A DNA stretch of 42,980 nucleotides from a bacterium (Candidatus Blackallbacteria) CG13_big_fil_rev_8_21_14_2_50_49_14 (GCA_002783405.1 PFGG01000060.1:78007-120986), one strand, 5' to 3'. Positions 8,148-16,015 are shown, counted from the stretch's first letter. The notes: a model not told the origin generated them from the sequence alone. Numbers and translations are program-made.

Positions 8148-8708
8148 ATGAGCCAGGAAACTAAAGAACTCGCACTCATTCTACGCGATCGACTGCGTGA
8201 AAAACAGAAACTTACAGAATATCATCGTCATGCAGTGAGCTATCTCTTTAAGGTCTTTGAAGAGATGATCAATGAAATGAAGGCCGACCTTCAAACCTAT
8301 GGTGGAGACCCCAACCAGATCAAAATGTATAAGGCTCCCTCAGGAGATTATATTGTTGTGAAAATGGGAGATTCGCTTTCTTCTGTTTATTCAATGCCAG
8401 ATATCAAACTCTGCTCTGTTGAAGTTCAGGGCCAGTCAGGCTTATGTGGTCGCGTGGTTGTTTTTCAGGGAGATTACCGCAATCTGGAAATTGATGATCC
8501 CGAACAATTGGCAACAATTGAAGACGATTCTCTGTTTATTTTCCCTGACAGCGTGCTTTACCATATTGTGTCCCCTGTTGGGCTTCACCGTACGGATATC
8601 CCACGTTTTGCCCATCTGGTGCTGAGCAAGATGATTCAGAAAGACGAGGCACATTACAGCCCGATTCTGGATGAAATTGTGCATCAGCAGGAAGCTAAAT
8701 ACCAGTAA
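8148..8708 (+). CDS. Unknown soluble protein (186 residues)
   Basis: A cytoplasmic protein I do not recognise. The first 50 residues are charged and helical (ALILRDRLREKQKLTEYHRH), followed by a beta-rich middle (IKMYKAPSGDYIVVKMGDS, VVVFQGDYRNLEI) and a helical end (RFAHLVLSKMIQKDE). There is no signal peptide or membrane helix, and no metal- or nucleotide-binding motif is visible. AGGGGTATT precedes the ATG closely. It follows the 161-residue gene by 7 bases and ends 13 bases before a strong terminator, so it is the last gene of this rightward unit. Confidence 0.7.
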   Translation: MSQETKELALILRDRLREKQKLTEYHRHAVSYLFKVFEEMINEMKADLQTYGGDPNQIKMYKAPSGDYIVVKMGDSLSSVYSMPDIKLCSVEVQGQSGLCGRVVVFQGDYRNLEIDDPEQLATIEDDSLFIFPDSVLYHIVSPVGLHRTDIPRFAHLVLSKMIQKDEAHYSPILDEIVHQQEAKYQ

Positions 8709-8721
8709 TCTAGATTGAGAT

Positions 8722-8763
8722 AAAGAACCCGGTCGCTTTTGTGGCCGGGTTCTTTGTTTTTTT
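8722..8763 (+). terminator. Rho-independent terminator
   Basis: Arms AAAGAACCCGGTC (8722-8734) and GGCCGGGTTCTTT (8743-8755) pair over 13 bases with one G-T pair and an 8-base loop. T-rich sequence follows (8757-8763). It sits between convergent genes; its T-run touches the stop codon of the HEAT-repeat gene on the other strand. Confidence 0.9.
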
Positions 8764-10099
8764 AGGCTTCCAGCAAACGTTCAAGGGCCATGCCAATTGC
8801 TTTGTTGACGGTTCCATAGGGGTGTTGGAGTTTGAGCTTTTCAAGATGAACGATGGCTTTGCGATTGCCCAGCCTGCCCAGGGCGAATATCACCTGCTCC
8901 CTGACCAATAAAGAGGAATCTTTGAGTGCTTGAATCAGGGGGCCATAGGCTTTGGGGTCTTGAAGGTTGCCCAACGCTTTGGCGGCTTCAAAGCGCACCT
9001 CCCACTGATTGTGACGTAAGAGCCGTGTCAGAATTTTGAGCGAGCGGTGGTCTTGCAGTAGACCCAGCGCCAGGGTGAGATTGGCTGTTACCGCAGCACT
9101 TTGCTCCTGCTTGAGCATGGTGATGATCGCCGTGACGGCTTCTTCATTGCCGACCATGCCCAGTGTACGCGCGACATTGCGTACCACGTAGGTATTTTTG
9201 TCTTTGAGGGCTTTTAAGAGATATTTCACCATTTGCTGATGCGGCCTTCTGAGGCGTTGTGAAATATCCAGAAGCGCCATGGCAGCATTGATGCGAACCA
9301 AGTCTGCAGGGTCTTGCAAAGCCTGGCAGAGTGGCCCAATCACACTGTTGTCACCCAGGGCTCCCAAGGCAGCAATCACGCTGACACGCACATTCTCATT
9401 AAAAGCCTGGAGTTGTTTGAGCAGATAGGGAATGGCCGCTTGGTAGTTTTTAAGCGCCAAAACAGTCGCGGCTTCAATTTTGATGAAGTCGTTGATATCA
9501 CTGAGTAAATTACACAGGCATTCTGCACTTTCCTGTCCCGGATAACTGGCAAGGGTCAGAATTGCGCTGCAGCGCACAATCAAATTTTCATCTGATTCGG
9601 CCAGTTTGATCAGTTGGGGTAAACAATCCTCCACTTTTTGCTTTGAGAGCAAAACGGAGCTGTACCAGCGGGCCTTCCAGCTTTTGCTATCCAGATAGGC
9701 GATCACATCGTCTAAATTGCGGGGCGGAGGGAGCTTTGTAAAAATATGGGGATAGATTTCCGTTGCTGAAAAATTACGCAAGGCCCAGGCTGCGCTCAGT
9801 TTTACTTCGGTGCTGTGTTCATGCACCAAGGAACGAAAAAGGGCTTCTATGGCTGCCGGGTCACGCAGATAGCCCAAGACCCAGGCCACGTTTTTTCGGA
9901 TTTCTTCATCGATAGATACCAGATTCTCAATCAGAAGGGGGGTAATTTCTGTGCCCCATTCCAAAAGTTGTTGAACGGCGGCATTCAATTGTTCAAGATC
10001 TTCAGATTTCAGTTGCTGAATCACCTGTTGAAAACTTGGATTTTCAGCTGCAGCGAGGGGGCTGCGCTCCTGCTGCAGCGGCAAAGAGGGCTGGTTCAT
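8762..10099 (-). CDS. HEAT-repeat protein
   Basis: A 445-residue protein made of about ten to twelve HEAT-like helical repeats. The recurring pattern is 'd..V..a.a.ALG.l.d..ai..L...L.d', as in VRVSVIAALGALGDNSVIGP, VRINAAMALLDISQ, YVVRNVARTLGMVGNEEAV and VRFEAAKALGNLQDPKAYGP. Related repeats occur in phycobilisome lyase-like and scaffold proteins, where they bind partner proteins; no catalytic motif is visible. The first 30 residues are polar. It is the third gene of a minus-strand cassette: only 7 bases separate it from the 149-residue gene. The start ATG (10097-10099) has only a weak ribosome site, consistent with translational coupling. Confidence 0.85.
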   Translation of the reverse strand: MNQPSLPLQQERSPLAAAENPSFQQVIQQLKSEDLEQLNAAVQQLLEWGTEITPLLIENLVSIDEEIRKNVAWVLGYLRDPAAIEALFRSLVHEHSTEVKLSAAWALRNFSATEIYPHIFTKLPPPRNLDDVIAYLDSKSWKARWYSSVLLSKQKVEDCLPQLIKLAESDENLIVRCSAILTLASYPGQESAECLCNLLSDINDFIKIEAATVLALKNYQAAIPYLLKQLQAFNENVRVSVIAALGALGDNSVIGPLCQALQDPADLVRINAAMALLDISQRLRRPHQQMVKYLLKALKDKNTYVVRNVARTLGMVGNEEAVTAIITMLKQEQSAAVTANLTLALGLLQDHRSLKILTRLLRHNQWEVRFEAAKALGNLQDPKAYGPLIQALKDSSLLVREQVIFALGRLGNRKAIVHLEKLKLQHPYGTVNKAIGMALERLLEA

Positions 10100-10106
10100 G
10101 CCAACG

Positions 10107-10556
10107 CTAACGTTTTTTCAAGGGTTGGATAGAGACCACTTTGCCATCAAGAAGTTCGAGATCGGCCATCAGGCCAGAGCCACGAAAAATAAAACGGTCC
10201 CCGATATTGATTGGATATTTGCATTGCATGCGTTTGATCGCGGCACCACTGCAAAAAACAGCTTCTTTGATGACATCTGCAATGGGAGCAGGAATATTTT
10301 CTAGAAAGGGTTTTAACTCGCTGGGATTGAGTTGATCAAGGGGCTTGTTACGCAAATATTTTTGTAAAACAGAAATGGAGTCGGGTGCGGCAATAGATGC
10401 CGAAAGCTCTTGACTGAGAATATCAGAGAAGAGCATTGACATGCTTGCTTTGACACGGATCTCTCCTTCCAGAAAGAGTGTTGATGTGGGGGAAGGGGCT
10501 TCTTCATGTGAGGGAGAAGCTTGCTCCAGCTTTTCTTCACCCGAATCTGCCGACAT
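10107..10556 (-). CDS. Unknown small acidic-start protein of the HEAT cassette
   Basis: A 149-residue protein of unrecognised family. The first 30 residues are acidic and disordered (SADSGEEKLEQASPSHEE). The rest looks folded: a segment with hydrophobic residues (LFLEGEIRVKASMSMLFSDI), a helical region with leucines and prolines, and a beta-rich end with INIGDRFIFRGSGLMADLEL followed by VVSIQPLKKR. The last part resembles the beta-strand tail of FliN/SpoA-like (surface presentation) domains, where IRV-type and GD..F...G patterns occur, but this is a weak guess. The ATG directly follows the TAG of the upstream 466-residue gene with no gap. Confidence 0.7.
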   Translation of the reverse strand: MSADSGEEKLEQASPSHEEAPSPTSTLFLEGEIRVKASMSMLFSDILSQELSASIAAPDSISVLQKYLRNKPLDQLNPSELKPFLENIPAPIADVIKEAVFCSGAAIKRMQCKYPINIGDRFIFRGSGLMADLELLDGKVVSIQPLKKR

Positions 10557-11957
10557 CTAGATACTCCCTTTTTGGAATCTTGATAAAAGTTTGCGCACAA
10601 AGGGTACGTTTTCCATCTTTTTAAGTGGAAGCAAGAGAATGCCTTTGAACATATTGCGCTGAAATTCTTTTTCTTCTTCAATACGACCCGCCACAAAGCG
10701 ATCGGTATTGGAGCGGGCATGTTCTTCAGAATAGCCCGTTACTTCGCCTGTCGCTTCCCAAATACCATCGTTGCAGGCATATTTCAGCTTTTGCTCGAGT
10801 TGTTTGGTATAGTCTACGCGTTTCTGATAGTTCTTATAATAGATCGAGAGCATGAACAGCGCGCCCCCGAGTGCATAAGCCGCCAATTTCATCGAGTAGC
10901 CGACATTCAGCTTGCCATAGAGAATTTCAGAGGAAATAACTTTCAGGGCTTCACACATCATTTTGGGATCGTCATCATGGGGTGAAACCGCCATCAGGCT
11001 GGTGACCAGCATTTTGATCGCGGCCTGGGTTTGAATATCGTTTTCCTTGGCGGCCTGCAGAGTGCCTTGCACAATTTCCCGTACAATTTCACGGTATTGG
11101 GCAGAAAGAATATCGGGGGCTTCAGCCATGGCCTCGATCGATTGATTCAAGAGCACTTTTTGCATATTGCCGCCCATGCCATTGTCTCCATTGGGATCGG
11201 CATTGGCTGCGACAGCCGTGAATACGGCGGCACCGACAGCCCCCAGACTGTACATTGAAATCTGCTCACGAATACTGCGTTCTTGCGCTTTCGCTGCGGT
11301 CGATTGGGTTGAGGTACTGGGTTGGAAAAGATCCTGAGATTGTCCATCCAGTACGGTTGCGCCTTTCATGGTTCCCAAGTTAACCCGGCGACCATCTGAG
11401 GCACTGGGAGCGCTTAAGGATGAAACGCCCCCGCCCCCACCGCTGACCACAGCAGGGACACCGGCACCAGCACCGGGAATATTTCCTCCGCCACTGCGTT
11501 TTGCGCCAGGTTGGCGGGGCCGACGCCGTTTGCGTTCTCCACCACCTTCATTTTCCGCATCCTCTTCGTCACGATCACGCTCATTCTTGCGTTTGACTTT
11601 GTGTTCACGATCATCGCCCTGGTTGGTATCGGTTTCTTTGCCACGGGTAATGGTAGAAGAAGGGTTGTAATGATCTCCCTTGAACTGGGCTGATTCTTCA
11701 CCGGGAGGTTTGACATCCAATTGGTGACGGGTGGCTTGTTCACTTTTATAAACATTGGTCTGACCAGAAGGGGTCGACTCTTGTGTGCCACCTTGATTGC
11801 CCTTGACCAGTTCGTTTTTGGCGACAGGATTATCAAACTGGGTTTTTGCGGGGGTGGCATCTCCATTGCCCGATGTCTTTGAGGTTGTATGCTCACGGGC
11901 ATTGGTCTCAGTTGTCTGAGGATTCGTACTGTTACGCTGGATTCGTGTAACCGCCAT
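10557..11957 (-). CDS. Unknown large protein with disordered N-terminus and a membrane segment
   Basis: A 466-residue protein in two halves. Residues 1 to about 215 are low complexity: Thr/Asn/Gln/Glu-rich, then strongly charged (KRKNERDRDEEDAENEGG), then Arg/Pro/Gly-rich. The second half is folded and mainly helical. It has a small hydrophobic segment (LGAVGAAVFTAVAANA), a helical region (about 260-345) and a likely membrane helix near residues 358-376 (MKLAAYALGGALFMLSIYY), followed by a basic coiled stretch. The start ATG has AGGAGT about 11 bases before it. It is the first gene of the HEAT cassette. I recognise no family. The disordered, charged first half together with a membrane anchor suggests a surface- or scaffold-type protein. 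Confidence 0.7.
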   Translation of the reverse strand: MAVTRIQRNSTNPQTTETNAREHTTSKTSGNGDATPAKTQFDNPVAKNELVKGNQGGTQESTPSGQTNVYKSEQATRHQLDVKPPGEESAQFKGDHYNPSSTITRGKETDTNQGDDREHKVKRKNERDRDEEDAENEGGGERKRRRPRQPGAKRSGGGNIPGAGAGVPAVVSGGGGGVSSLSAPSASDGRRVNLGTMKGATVLDGQSQDLFQPSTSTQSTAAKAQERSIREQISMYSLGAVGAAVFTAVAANADPNGDNGMGGNMQKVLLNQSIEAMAEAPDILSAQYREIVREIVQGTLQAAKENDIQTQAAIKMLVTSLMAVSPHDDDPKMMCEALKVISSEILYGKLNVGYSMKLAAYALGGALFMLSIYYKNYQKRVDYTKQLEQKLKYACNDGIWEATGEVTGYSEEHARSNTDRFVAGRIEEEKEFQRNMFKGILLLPLKKMENVPFVRKLLSRFQKGSI

Positions 11958-12008
11958 AGTTCAAATGCCACTCCTAGCCTGATATTCAAATCTTTAGAAC
12001 TTAATAAC

Positions 12009-12038
12009 ATCATACTACAGATCCAAAACTAAACACAA
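12009..12038 (-). promoter_or_regulatory. Candidate promoter of the HEAT cassette
   Basis: Read on the minus strand, TTGTGT (12038-12033) and TATGAT (12014-12009) are 18 bases apart. Transcription would start near 12002, giving a leader of about 45 bases. The -35/-10 spacing and the TATGAT box match the candidate promoter at 3976-4005. Confidence 0.4.
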
Positions 12039-12141
12039 ACCCTGAACTTTAGAGCCTCATTACCATGTGGATCTGAATTTGTGATCTTTTTATTGGAAAG
12101 AATTTGAGCGTTTCAGATGCTTGAATTTAAATACAATTAAA

Positions 12142-12163
12142 TTGAAAATAGAATTATTTTCAA
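12142..12163. repeat. Inverted repeat, possible second operator
   Basis: Arms TTGAAAAT (12142-12149) and ATTTTCAA (12156-12163) are perfect complements around AGAATT. The site lies about 49 bases upstream of the plus-strand -10 box. In such AT-rich sequence an 8-base repeat can arise by chance, so this is weaker than the site at 12224-12246. Confidence 0.3.
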
Positions 12164-12211
12164 AAATAATAATCACCCATTTTATAATGGTTTATTATCA
12201 ATTTATTTCTG

Positions 12212-12220
12212 TGATATAAT
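12212..12220 (+). promoter_or_regulatory. Candidate extended -10 promoter of the metal-uptake operon
   Basis: TG (12212-12213), one base and a perfect TATAAT (12215-12220). The -35 region (TTATTA, 12192-12197) is poor, as expected for an extended -10 promoter. Transcription would start near 12227, inside the inverted repeat at 12224-12246. Confidence 0.6.
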
Positions 12221-12223
12221 TTC

Positions 12224-12246
12224 TTAATGCAAGTGACTTGCATTAA
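12224..12246. promoter_or_regulatory. Perfect 10-3-10 inverted repeat, candidate Fur/Zur-family operator
   Basis: Arms TTAATGCAAG (12224-12233) and CTTGCATTAA (12237-12246) are exact reverse complements separated by TGA. The site begins 3 bases after the -10 box and covers the expected transcription start, where a bound repressor would block RNA polymerase. Its size (23 bases) and AT-rich dyad fit a Fur-superfamily site. The downstream zinc/manganese uptake genes make Zur or a similar metal-sensing repressor the best guess. The regulator itself is not in the window. Confidence 0.6.
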
Positions 12247-12280
12247 ACTTAAAGTCTGTAAGTGGAAAATATATTTTAAA

Positions 12281-13678
12281 ATGAGCTTTAAATTACAGCC
12301 GTTTTCAAAAACAGTTTTGGTTTTGGCTAGTTTTTTCTGTCTGATTTCTCCTGTCGCTGCAGAAACAGAAAATTCAGAAGCTGAAACGCAGTCTGCTCAA
12401 GATTCTGATTCGACTTTGATAGATCAACCTTCTGAAGAGGAGCCCTCTGAAGAAGAGTCTGGTTTTGAAAATCCGGCTCCTGAGACGGATCTAAACACGC
12501 TTCAGTCGCAAAGTCTTTTGAGTTCGCCTTTTAATCAGCAAATCTTTGTTCCGAATATCTCCCTGATTTTAGATTCTTCGGCGGGCGGGCGTTCGCTCTC
12601 CAATCAGGATGCTTCTGGACTTGTTTCTCCATTCAGTTTACAGGGACTGCCTTCTGAACATGGTATGGGCAGTCAGAATGGCCTGAACTTCAATTATGCC
12701 GAGTTGAGCTTGCAGGCTCCGATTGATCCTTTTTTTGATGCTTTTGCCTCTTTTCATCTTCAACCAGAGGGTTTTGAGATAGAGGAGGCTTATTTTTCTA
12801 CCCGAGGGCTGCCTGGCAATTTTCAGTTGAAGGGGGGGAAGTTCCTCAGCCATTTTGGCCGACTCAACAATCAACACGAGCATTTTTGGAATTTCGCAAA
12901 GCGGCCCTTGGTTTATGACGGCCTTTTCGGTTCCGAGGGCTTGAATGAAATGGGATTGCAAGTGAATTGGGTGGCTCCCCTTGACTTTTTTTTGAATCTG
13001 GGCATAGAAGCTTTACAGGGCAATAACAGTGAAAGTTTTGGTACGTCAGAAGTCCATTTGGGACAAACCCAAATCGCTGAAAATAACCTGCCCAATTTGT
13101 TGGTGGCCTATGCCAAAGGCTCTGTGGATTTGGGCGAGCAGTTTGTTGTTTTGGGAGGGCTTTCTCTGGCACAAGGGGGGGCACGCCAGGCTGCCGTCGA
13201 ATCTTCAAACCCCTCTGCCCTCGGCAATTTTGCGGGAGGAGCCCGTGTCTATGGTGCAGATCTAACCCTGCGATGGTTTCAGGATTCCTATCGTGAAGTA
13301 CTTTGGCAAACAGAGTTTTTGCACCGTTCTTTAGACGGCCAACAGGAGCAAGGGGGGCAGGCCTATACCTTGCGCAAAGAACAGTCGGGTCTGTATTCTG
13401 AGCTGGTTTGGCGCTTTGCTTGGCAATGGCGGGCGGGAGCCCGCCTGGATTTGATCACCCAGAATCAGACTTGGCAAAATCAGAGTTTGACGGCAGGGCC
13501 GACCCTTTTGCCGCGCTATGCCGCGATGCTTGAATTTCATCCCAGCGAGTTTTCGCGTCTGCGACTTGAGTATAATTTAGACCAGAGTCGTTTGGCTGCG
13601 GGCGTAGCGACCCCTGTTCATGAGCTTTTTTTGCAGCTGAACCTGTCGATGGGAGCCCACGGTGCTCACAATTTTTAA
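12281..13678 (+). CDS. Predicted outer-membrane beta-barrel protein of the metal-uptake operon
   Basis: A 465-residue exported protein with a signal peptide (LVLASFFCLISPVAAE, cleavage near residue 28), an acidic Ser/Glu linker (about 29-72) and then alternating polar/hydrophobic strands typical of porins. Examples are GGKFLSHFGRLNNQHEHFW, VLWQTEFLHRSL, RAGARLDLIT and SRLRLEYNLDQS. I see no TonB box or plug domain, so diffusion or specific porin activity is more likely than TonB-dependent transport. The C-terminus ends in GAHGAHNF. I chose the ATG at 12281 because the in-frame ATG at 12227 lies inside the inverted repeat at the transcription start. The next gene's ribosome site overlaps the stop codon. 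It probably lets metal cross the outer membrane (inference from context). Confidence 0.8.
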   Translation: MSFKLQPFSKTVLVLASFFCLISPVAAETENSEAETQSAQDSDSTLIDQPSEEEPSEEESGFENPAPETDLNTLQSQSLLSSPFNQQIFVPNISLILDSSAGGRSLSNQDASGLVSPFSLQGLPSEHGMGSQNGLNFNYAELSLQAPIDPFFDAFASFHLQPEGFEIEEAYFSTRGLPGNFQLKGGKFLSHFGRLNNQHEHFWNFAKRPLVYDGLFGSEGLNEMGLQVNWVAPLDFFLNLGIEALQGNNSESFGTSEVHLGQTQIAENNLPNLLVAYAKGSVDLGEQFVVLGGLSLAQGGARQAAVESSNPSALGNFAGGARVYGADLTLRWFQDSYREVLWQTEFLHRSLDGQQEQGGQAYTLRKEQSGLYSELVWRFAWQWRAGARLDLITQNQTWQNQSLTAGPTLLPRYAAMLEFHPSEFSRLRLEYNLDQSRLAAGVATPVHELFLQLNLSMGAHGAHNF

Positions 13679-13694
13679 AGGAGTTCCTTATTTC

Positions 13695-14588
13695 ATGTTC
13701 AAACGCTGTGTTTTTACAGTTTTTGCTTTTCTAAGTTTGTCTGCACCTGCTTTTGCGCGTCTGGAAGTGGTGACTGCCTATCCCTATATTTCTGAATTGG
13801 TCAAAGAGATTGGCAAAAATCAACTGCAAACGAATGCCTTGGCACGTGGCGATTGGGATCCGCATTTTGTGGTGGCACGCCCTTCTCTGATTGCCCGTTT
13901 GCGCAAAGCCGATCTATTGATAATCAACGGAGCGCAGTTGGAAATTGGTTGGTTGCCGCCTTTGCTAAGACAGGCCAATAACGCCAAGATTCAACCCGGA
14001 CAACCCGGTTTTCTGGAGCTTTCCAATTTTGTACACTTGATTCAAAAACCGCAAAGTGTATCCCGTGCCATGGGAGACGTACATCCGCAGGGAAACCCCC
14101 ATTTTATTACCGATCCTCACAATATTCCCCCCTTGGCCAAAGCTATTTCAGATAAACTTTGCCAAATGGAGCCCTCCTCCTGCTCTGTTTTTCAATCCAA
14201 TCGCGATCAGTTTCTCAAGCGCTGGAAATCCCAACTGAAAGTTTGGGATCAGAAACTCGCGCGGCTCAAGGGGCAAAAAGTATTGGAGTATCACCGCCTT
14301 CACGATTATTTGCTGCAGCGCTATGGCTTGATTTTGTTCAAAACGATTGAACCCTTGCCGGGCATTCCGCCCAGCCCGGCCTATATGCAGGAAACCGTGC
14401 TCTTGGTCAAAGGCGAAAAAATCAGCTTGAATTTGCGGGGGGTTTACAATCCAGAAGATCCTTCCCGTTTTGTTTCAGAGAAAACAGGCTTGCGTCTTGT
14501 GACTTTGCCGCATGATGTAGGAGCGGTTCCTGAGGCCCGGGATCTGTTTTCGTTTTATGATACGCTGGTGACCCGGTTGGTGCCATGA
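13695..14588 (+). CDS. Zinc/manganese ABC transporter substrate-binding protein (ZnuA/TroA family)
   Basis: A 297-residue periplasmic cluster A-I metal-binding protein. It has a signal peptide (VFTVFAFLSLSAPAFA, cleavage near 21). The probable metal ligands are His57 in WDPHFV, His136 in NPHFITDP, His200/His203 in EYHRLHDY and Asp274 in LPHDVG. The His/Asp-rich loop that marks many high-affinity ZnuA proteins is absent, so the metal cannot be assigned with certainty. AAGGAG (13677-13682) overlaps the previous stop and sits 12 bases before the ATG; an in-frame upstream extension to 13662 is rejected. The stop region overlaps the permease start by 4 bases, indicating an operon. Confidence 0.88.
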   Translation: MFKRCVFTVFAFLSLSAPAFARLEVVTAYPYISELVKEIGKNQLQTNALARGDWDPHFVVARPSLIARLRKADLLIINGAQLEIGWLPPLLRQANNAKIQPGQPGFLELSNFVHLIQKPQSVSRAMGDVHPQGNPHFITDPHNIPPLAKAISDKLCQMEPSSCSVFQSNRDQFLKRWKSQLKVWDQKLARLKGQKVLEYHRLHDYLLQRYGLILFKTIEPLPGIPPSPAYMQETVLLVKGEKISLNLRGVYNPEDPSRFVSEKTGLRLVTLPHDVGAVPEARDLFSFYDTLVTRLVP

Positions 14589-15370
14589 TCGAGCTTTTGC
14601 TGCCCGCTTTTCTGGTTTCTGTGGTTTTGTTGGGGATTCACTCCTATTTCGGCTTGGAAATTATCCGCAGGGGGATTATTTTTACAGATCTTGCGATTGG
14701 CCAGTGGGCAGCCTTTGGCAGCGCACTGACCCTTGTTCTGTGGGATGGAAAATTCATGTATCCGGTTTCACTGGGCTTTGCTTTGGCAGGAGGGCTTTTG
14801 ATTGGCGCGCTTTCACGCCGCAGTGGTCACCAGGCCGAACCGATGATTGGGCTGATGTACGCCTCTGCGATAGCTGGCGTTTTCTTGCTTTTGGCCAAAT
14901 CCCCCCATGGCATGGAAGAGATCCAAAACCTGATGGCCTATGATATTTTATTTACGCCTTTGGTTGAAGTTGGTAAAACAGCCTTGATCTATGCGGGTTT
15001 AGGTTCCCTTCTCTATTTCACCCGCAAACTGCAGGGACGTTTACGGGAATTGATTTTTTTCCTGAGTTTTGCGGCTACAGTCACCAGTTCTGTGAAAATG
15101 GCGGGAGTCTTGGTGGTTTTTGTCTTGTTGATTGGTCCGGCTTTGATTTCTCTCTATTTCTTTGGGGGCTCTCGCTTTACGCTCTTGTGGGCCTGGGGCT
15201 TGGGCATTTTACTCAATTTGGCAGCTTTGCTGGGCTCCTATTATCTCGACCTGCCCACAGGGTATTCAGTGGTGGCTGTTCAAGCCCTTGCCGCTTTATT
15301 GGTGGGGAGTGGCTTTGTGCTGGCCGGAAAAAGCCTTCACACTTTTCAAATATCTGAAAACACCCCATGA
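14585..15370 (+). CDS. Metal ABC transporter permease (ZnuB/ABC-3 family)
   Basis: A 261-residue inner-membrane protein with about eight hydrophobic helices, including LLLPAFLVSVVLLGIHSYFG, GFALAGGLLIGALSRR and VLVVFVLLIGPALISLYFFG. The order and the conserved GLEIIRRGIIFTDLAIGQWAAFG segment fit the ABC-3 permease family that pairs with ZnuA/TroA-type binding proteins. The ATG overlaps the binding-protein stop (ATGA) and its own TGA overlaps the methyltransferase ATG (ATGA). The cognate ATP-binding subunit is not encoded in this operon, so it must come from elsewhere. Confidence 0.88.
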   Translation: MIELLLPAFLVSVVLLGIHSYFGLEIIRRGIIFTDLAIGQWAAFGSALTLVLWDGKFMYPVSLGFALAGGLLIGALSRRSGHQAEPMIGLMYASAIAGVFLLLAKSPHGMEEIQNLMAYDILFTPLVEVGKTALIYAGLGSLLYFTRKLQGRLRELIFFLSFAATVTSSVKMAGVLVVFVLLIGPALISLYFFGGSRFTLLWAWGLGILLNLAALLGSYYLDLPTGYSVVAVQALAALLVGSGFVLAGKSLHTFQISENTP

Positions 15371-15996
15371 CTTATCTTTTTCACTACGACTGGTTCAGTC
15401 CCTACCTGTCTGAGTTGGAACCCTGGATTCTGCCCTTGGCAGGTCAAACAGGTTTAAAGATTCTCGAAATTGGCAGTTTTGAGGGGCGTTCAGCGGTTTG
15501 GTTTCTTGAGCAGGTCTTAACGGGGCCAGAAGCTGCTTTAACCTGTATTGACCCCTGGCAGGTGACTCCTGAAATGATTGAGTTTGAACCAGAGGTCATG
15601 CTGGCCTGGGCAGAAGCCCGCTTTGACAGCAATACGGCTTTGGCATTGCAAAAAAGCCCAGCCCGTCTGATAAAAATCAAGGCAAGTTCTGAAGTCGCTT
15701 TGCCCGGTTTACCAGCTGAATCCTACGACCTGATTTATCTGGATGGATCACATCGTGCGCGTTATGTGCTCAGCGATCTGGTTTTGGCCTGGCGTTTGTT
15801 AAAGCCAGAAGGTTTGCTCTGCTGTGATGATTATGGCTATCGGCGTTTTCAAGATCCGGCCTGGAATCCGGCTTTGGCGATTGACAGTTTTCTGGCCTGT
15901 TATCAGGGGTTTTATCAATTGCTGCACCAGGGTTACCAGGTGATTTTACGCAAGACTGGCGACGGCGGGCCTGTTTCGCAGCGCTGGGAAGAATAA
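15367..15996 (+). CDS. Class I SAM-dependent methyltransferase (Methyltransf_24-like)
   Basis: A 209-residue Rossmann-type methyltransferase. The SAM-binding motif I is LEIGSFEGRS (33-42), followed by the acidic residue of motif II in TCIDPWQ, then YDLIYLDGSHRARYV and LLKPEGLLCCDDY, which are typical of the Methyltransf_24/CmcI-like group. The substrate cannot be told from sequence. The ATG overlaps the permease stop by 4 bases, so it is translated with the metal transporter, which is an unusual partner. A terminator follows at 16016-16053. Confidence 0.82.
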   Translation: MTYLFHYDWFSPYLSELEPWILPLAGQTGLKILEIGSFEGRSAVWFLEQVLTGPEAALTCIDPWQVTPEMIEFEPEVMLAWAEARFDSNTALALQKSPARLIKIKASSEVALPGLPAESYDLIYLDGSHRARYVLSDLVLAWRLLKPEGLLCCDDYGYRRFQDPAWNPALAIDSFLACYQGFYQLLHQGYQVILRKTGDGGPVSQRWEE

Positions 15997-16015
15997 TCCG
16001 CGTCAAGCTCTCAAT

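Larger units (their letters stand above)
11958..12280. other. AT-rich divergent intergenic region with regulatory sites
   Basis: This 323-base gap separates the HEAT cassette from the metal-uptake operon. It is markedly AT-rich between 12120 and 12225. It holds a candidate promoter in each direction (12009-12038 minus, 12212-12220 plus) and two inverted repeats (12142-12163 and 12224-12246). No gene is visible in it. Confidence 0.7.

Noticed and set aside
11368-11670. A 100-codon plus-strand frame (Pro/Ser/Arg-rich) opposite the 466-residue gene
   Set aside because: It is the complement of a low-complexity charged region; it lacks a ribosome site and sits inside a longer gene with good context.
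12227-12280. Upstream ATG as the start of the beta-barrel protein
   Set aside because: It lies inside the palindrome at the expected transcription start and would place a polar stretch before the signal peptide; the ATG at 12281 fits better.
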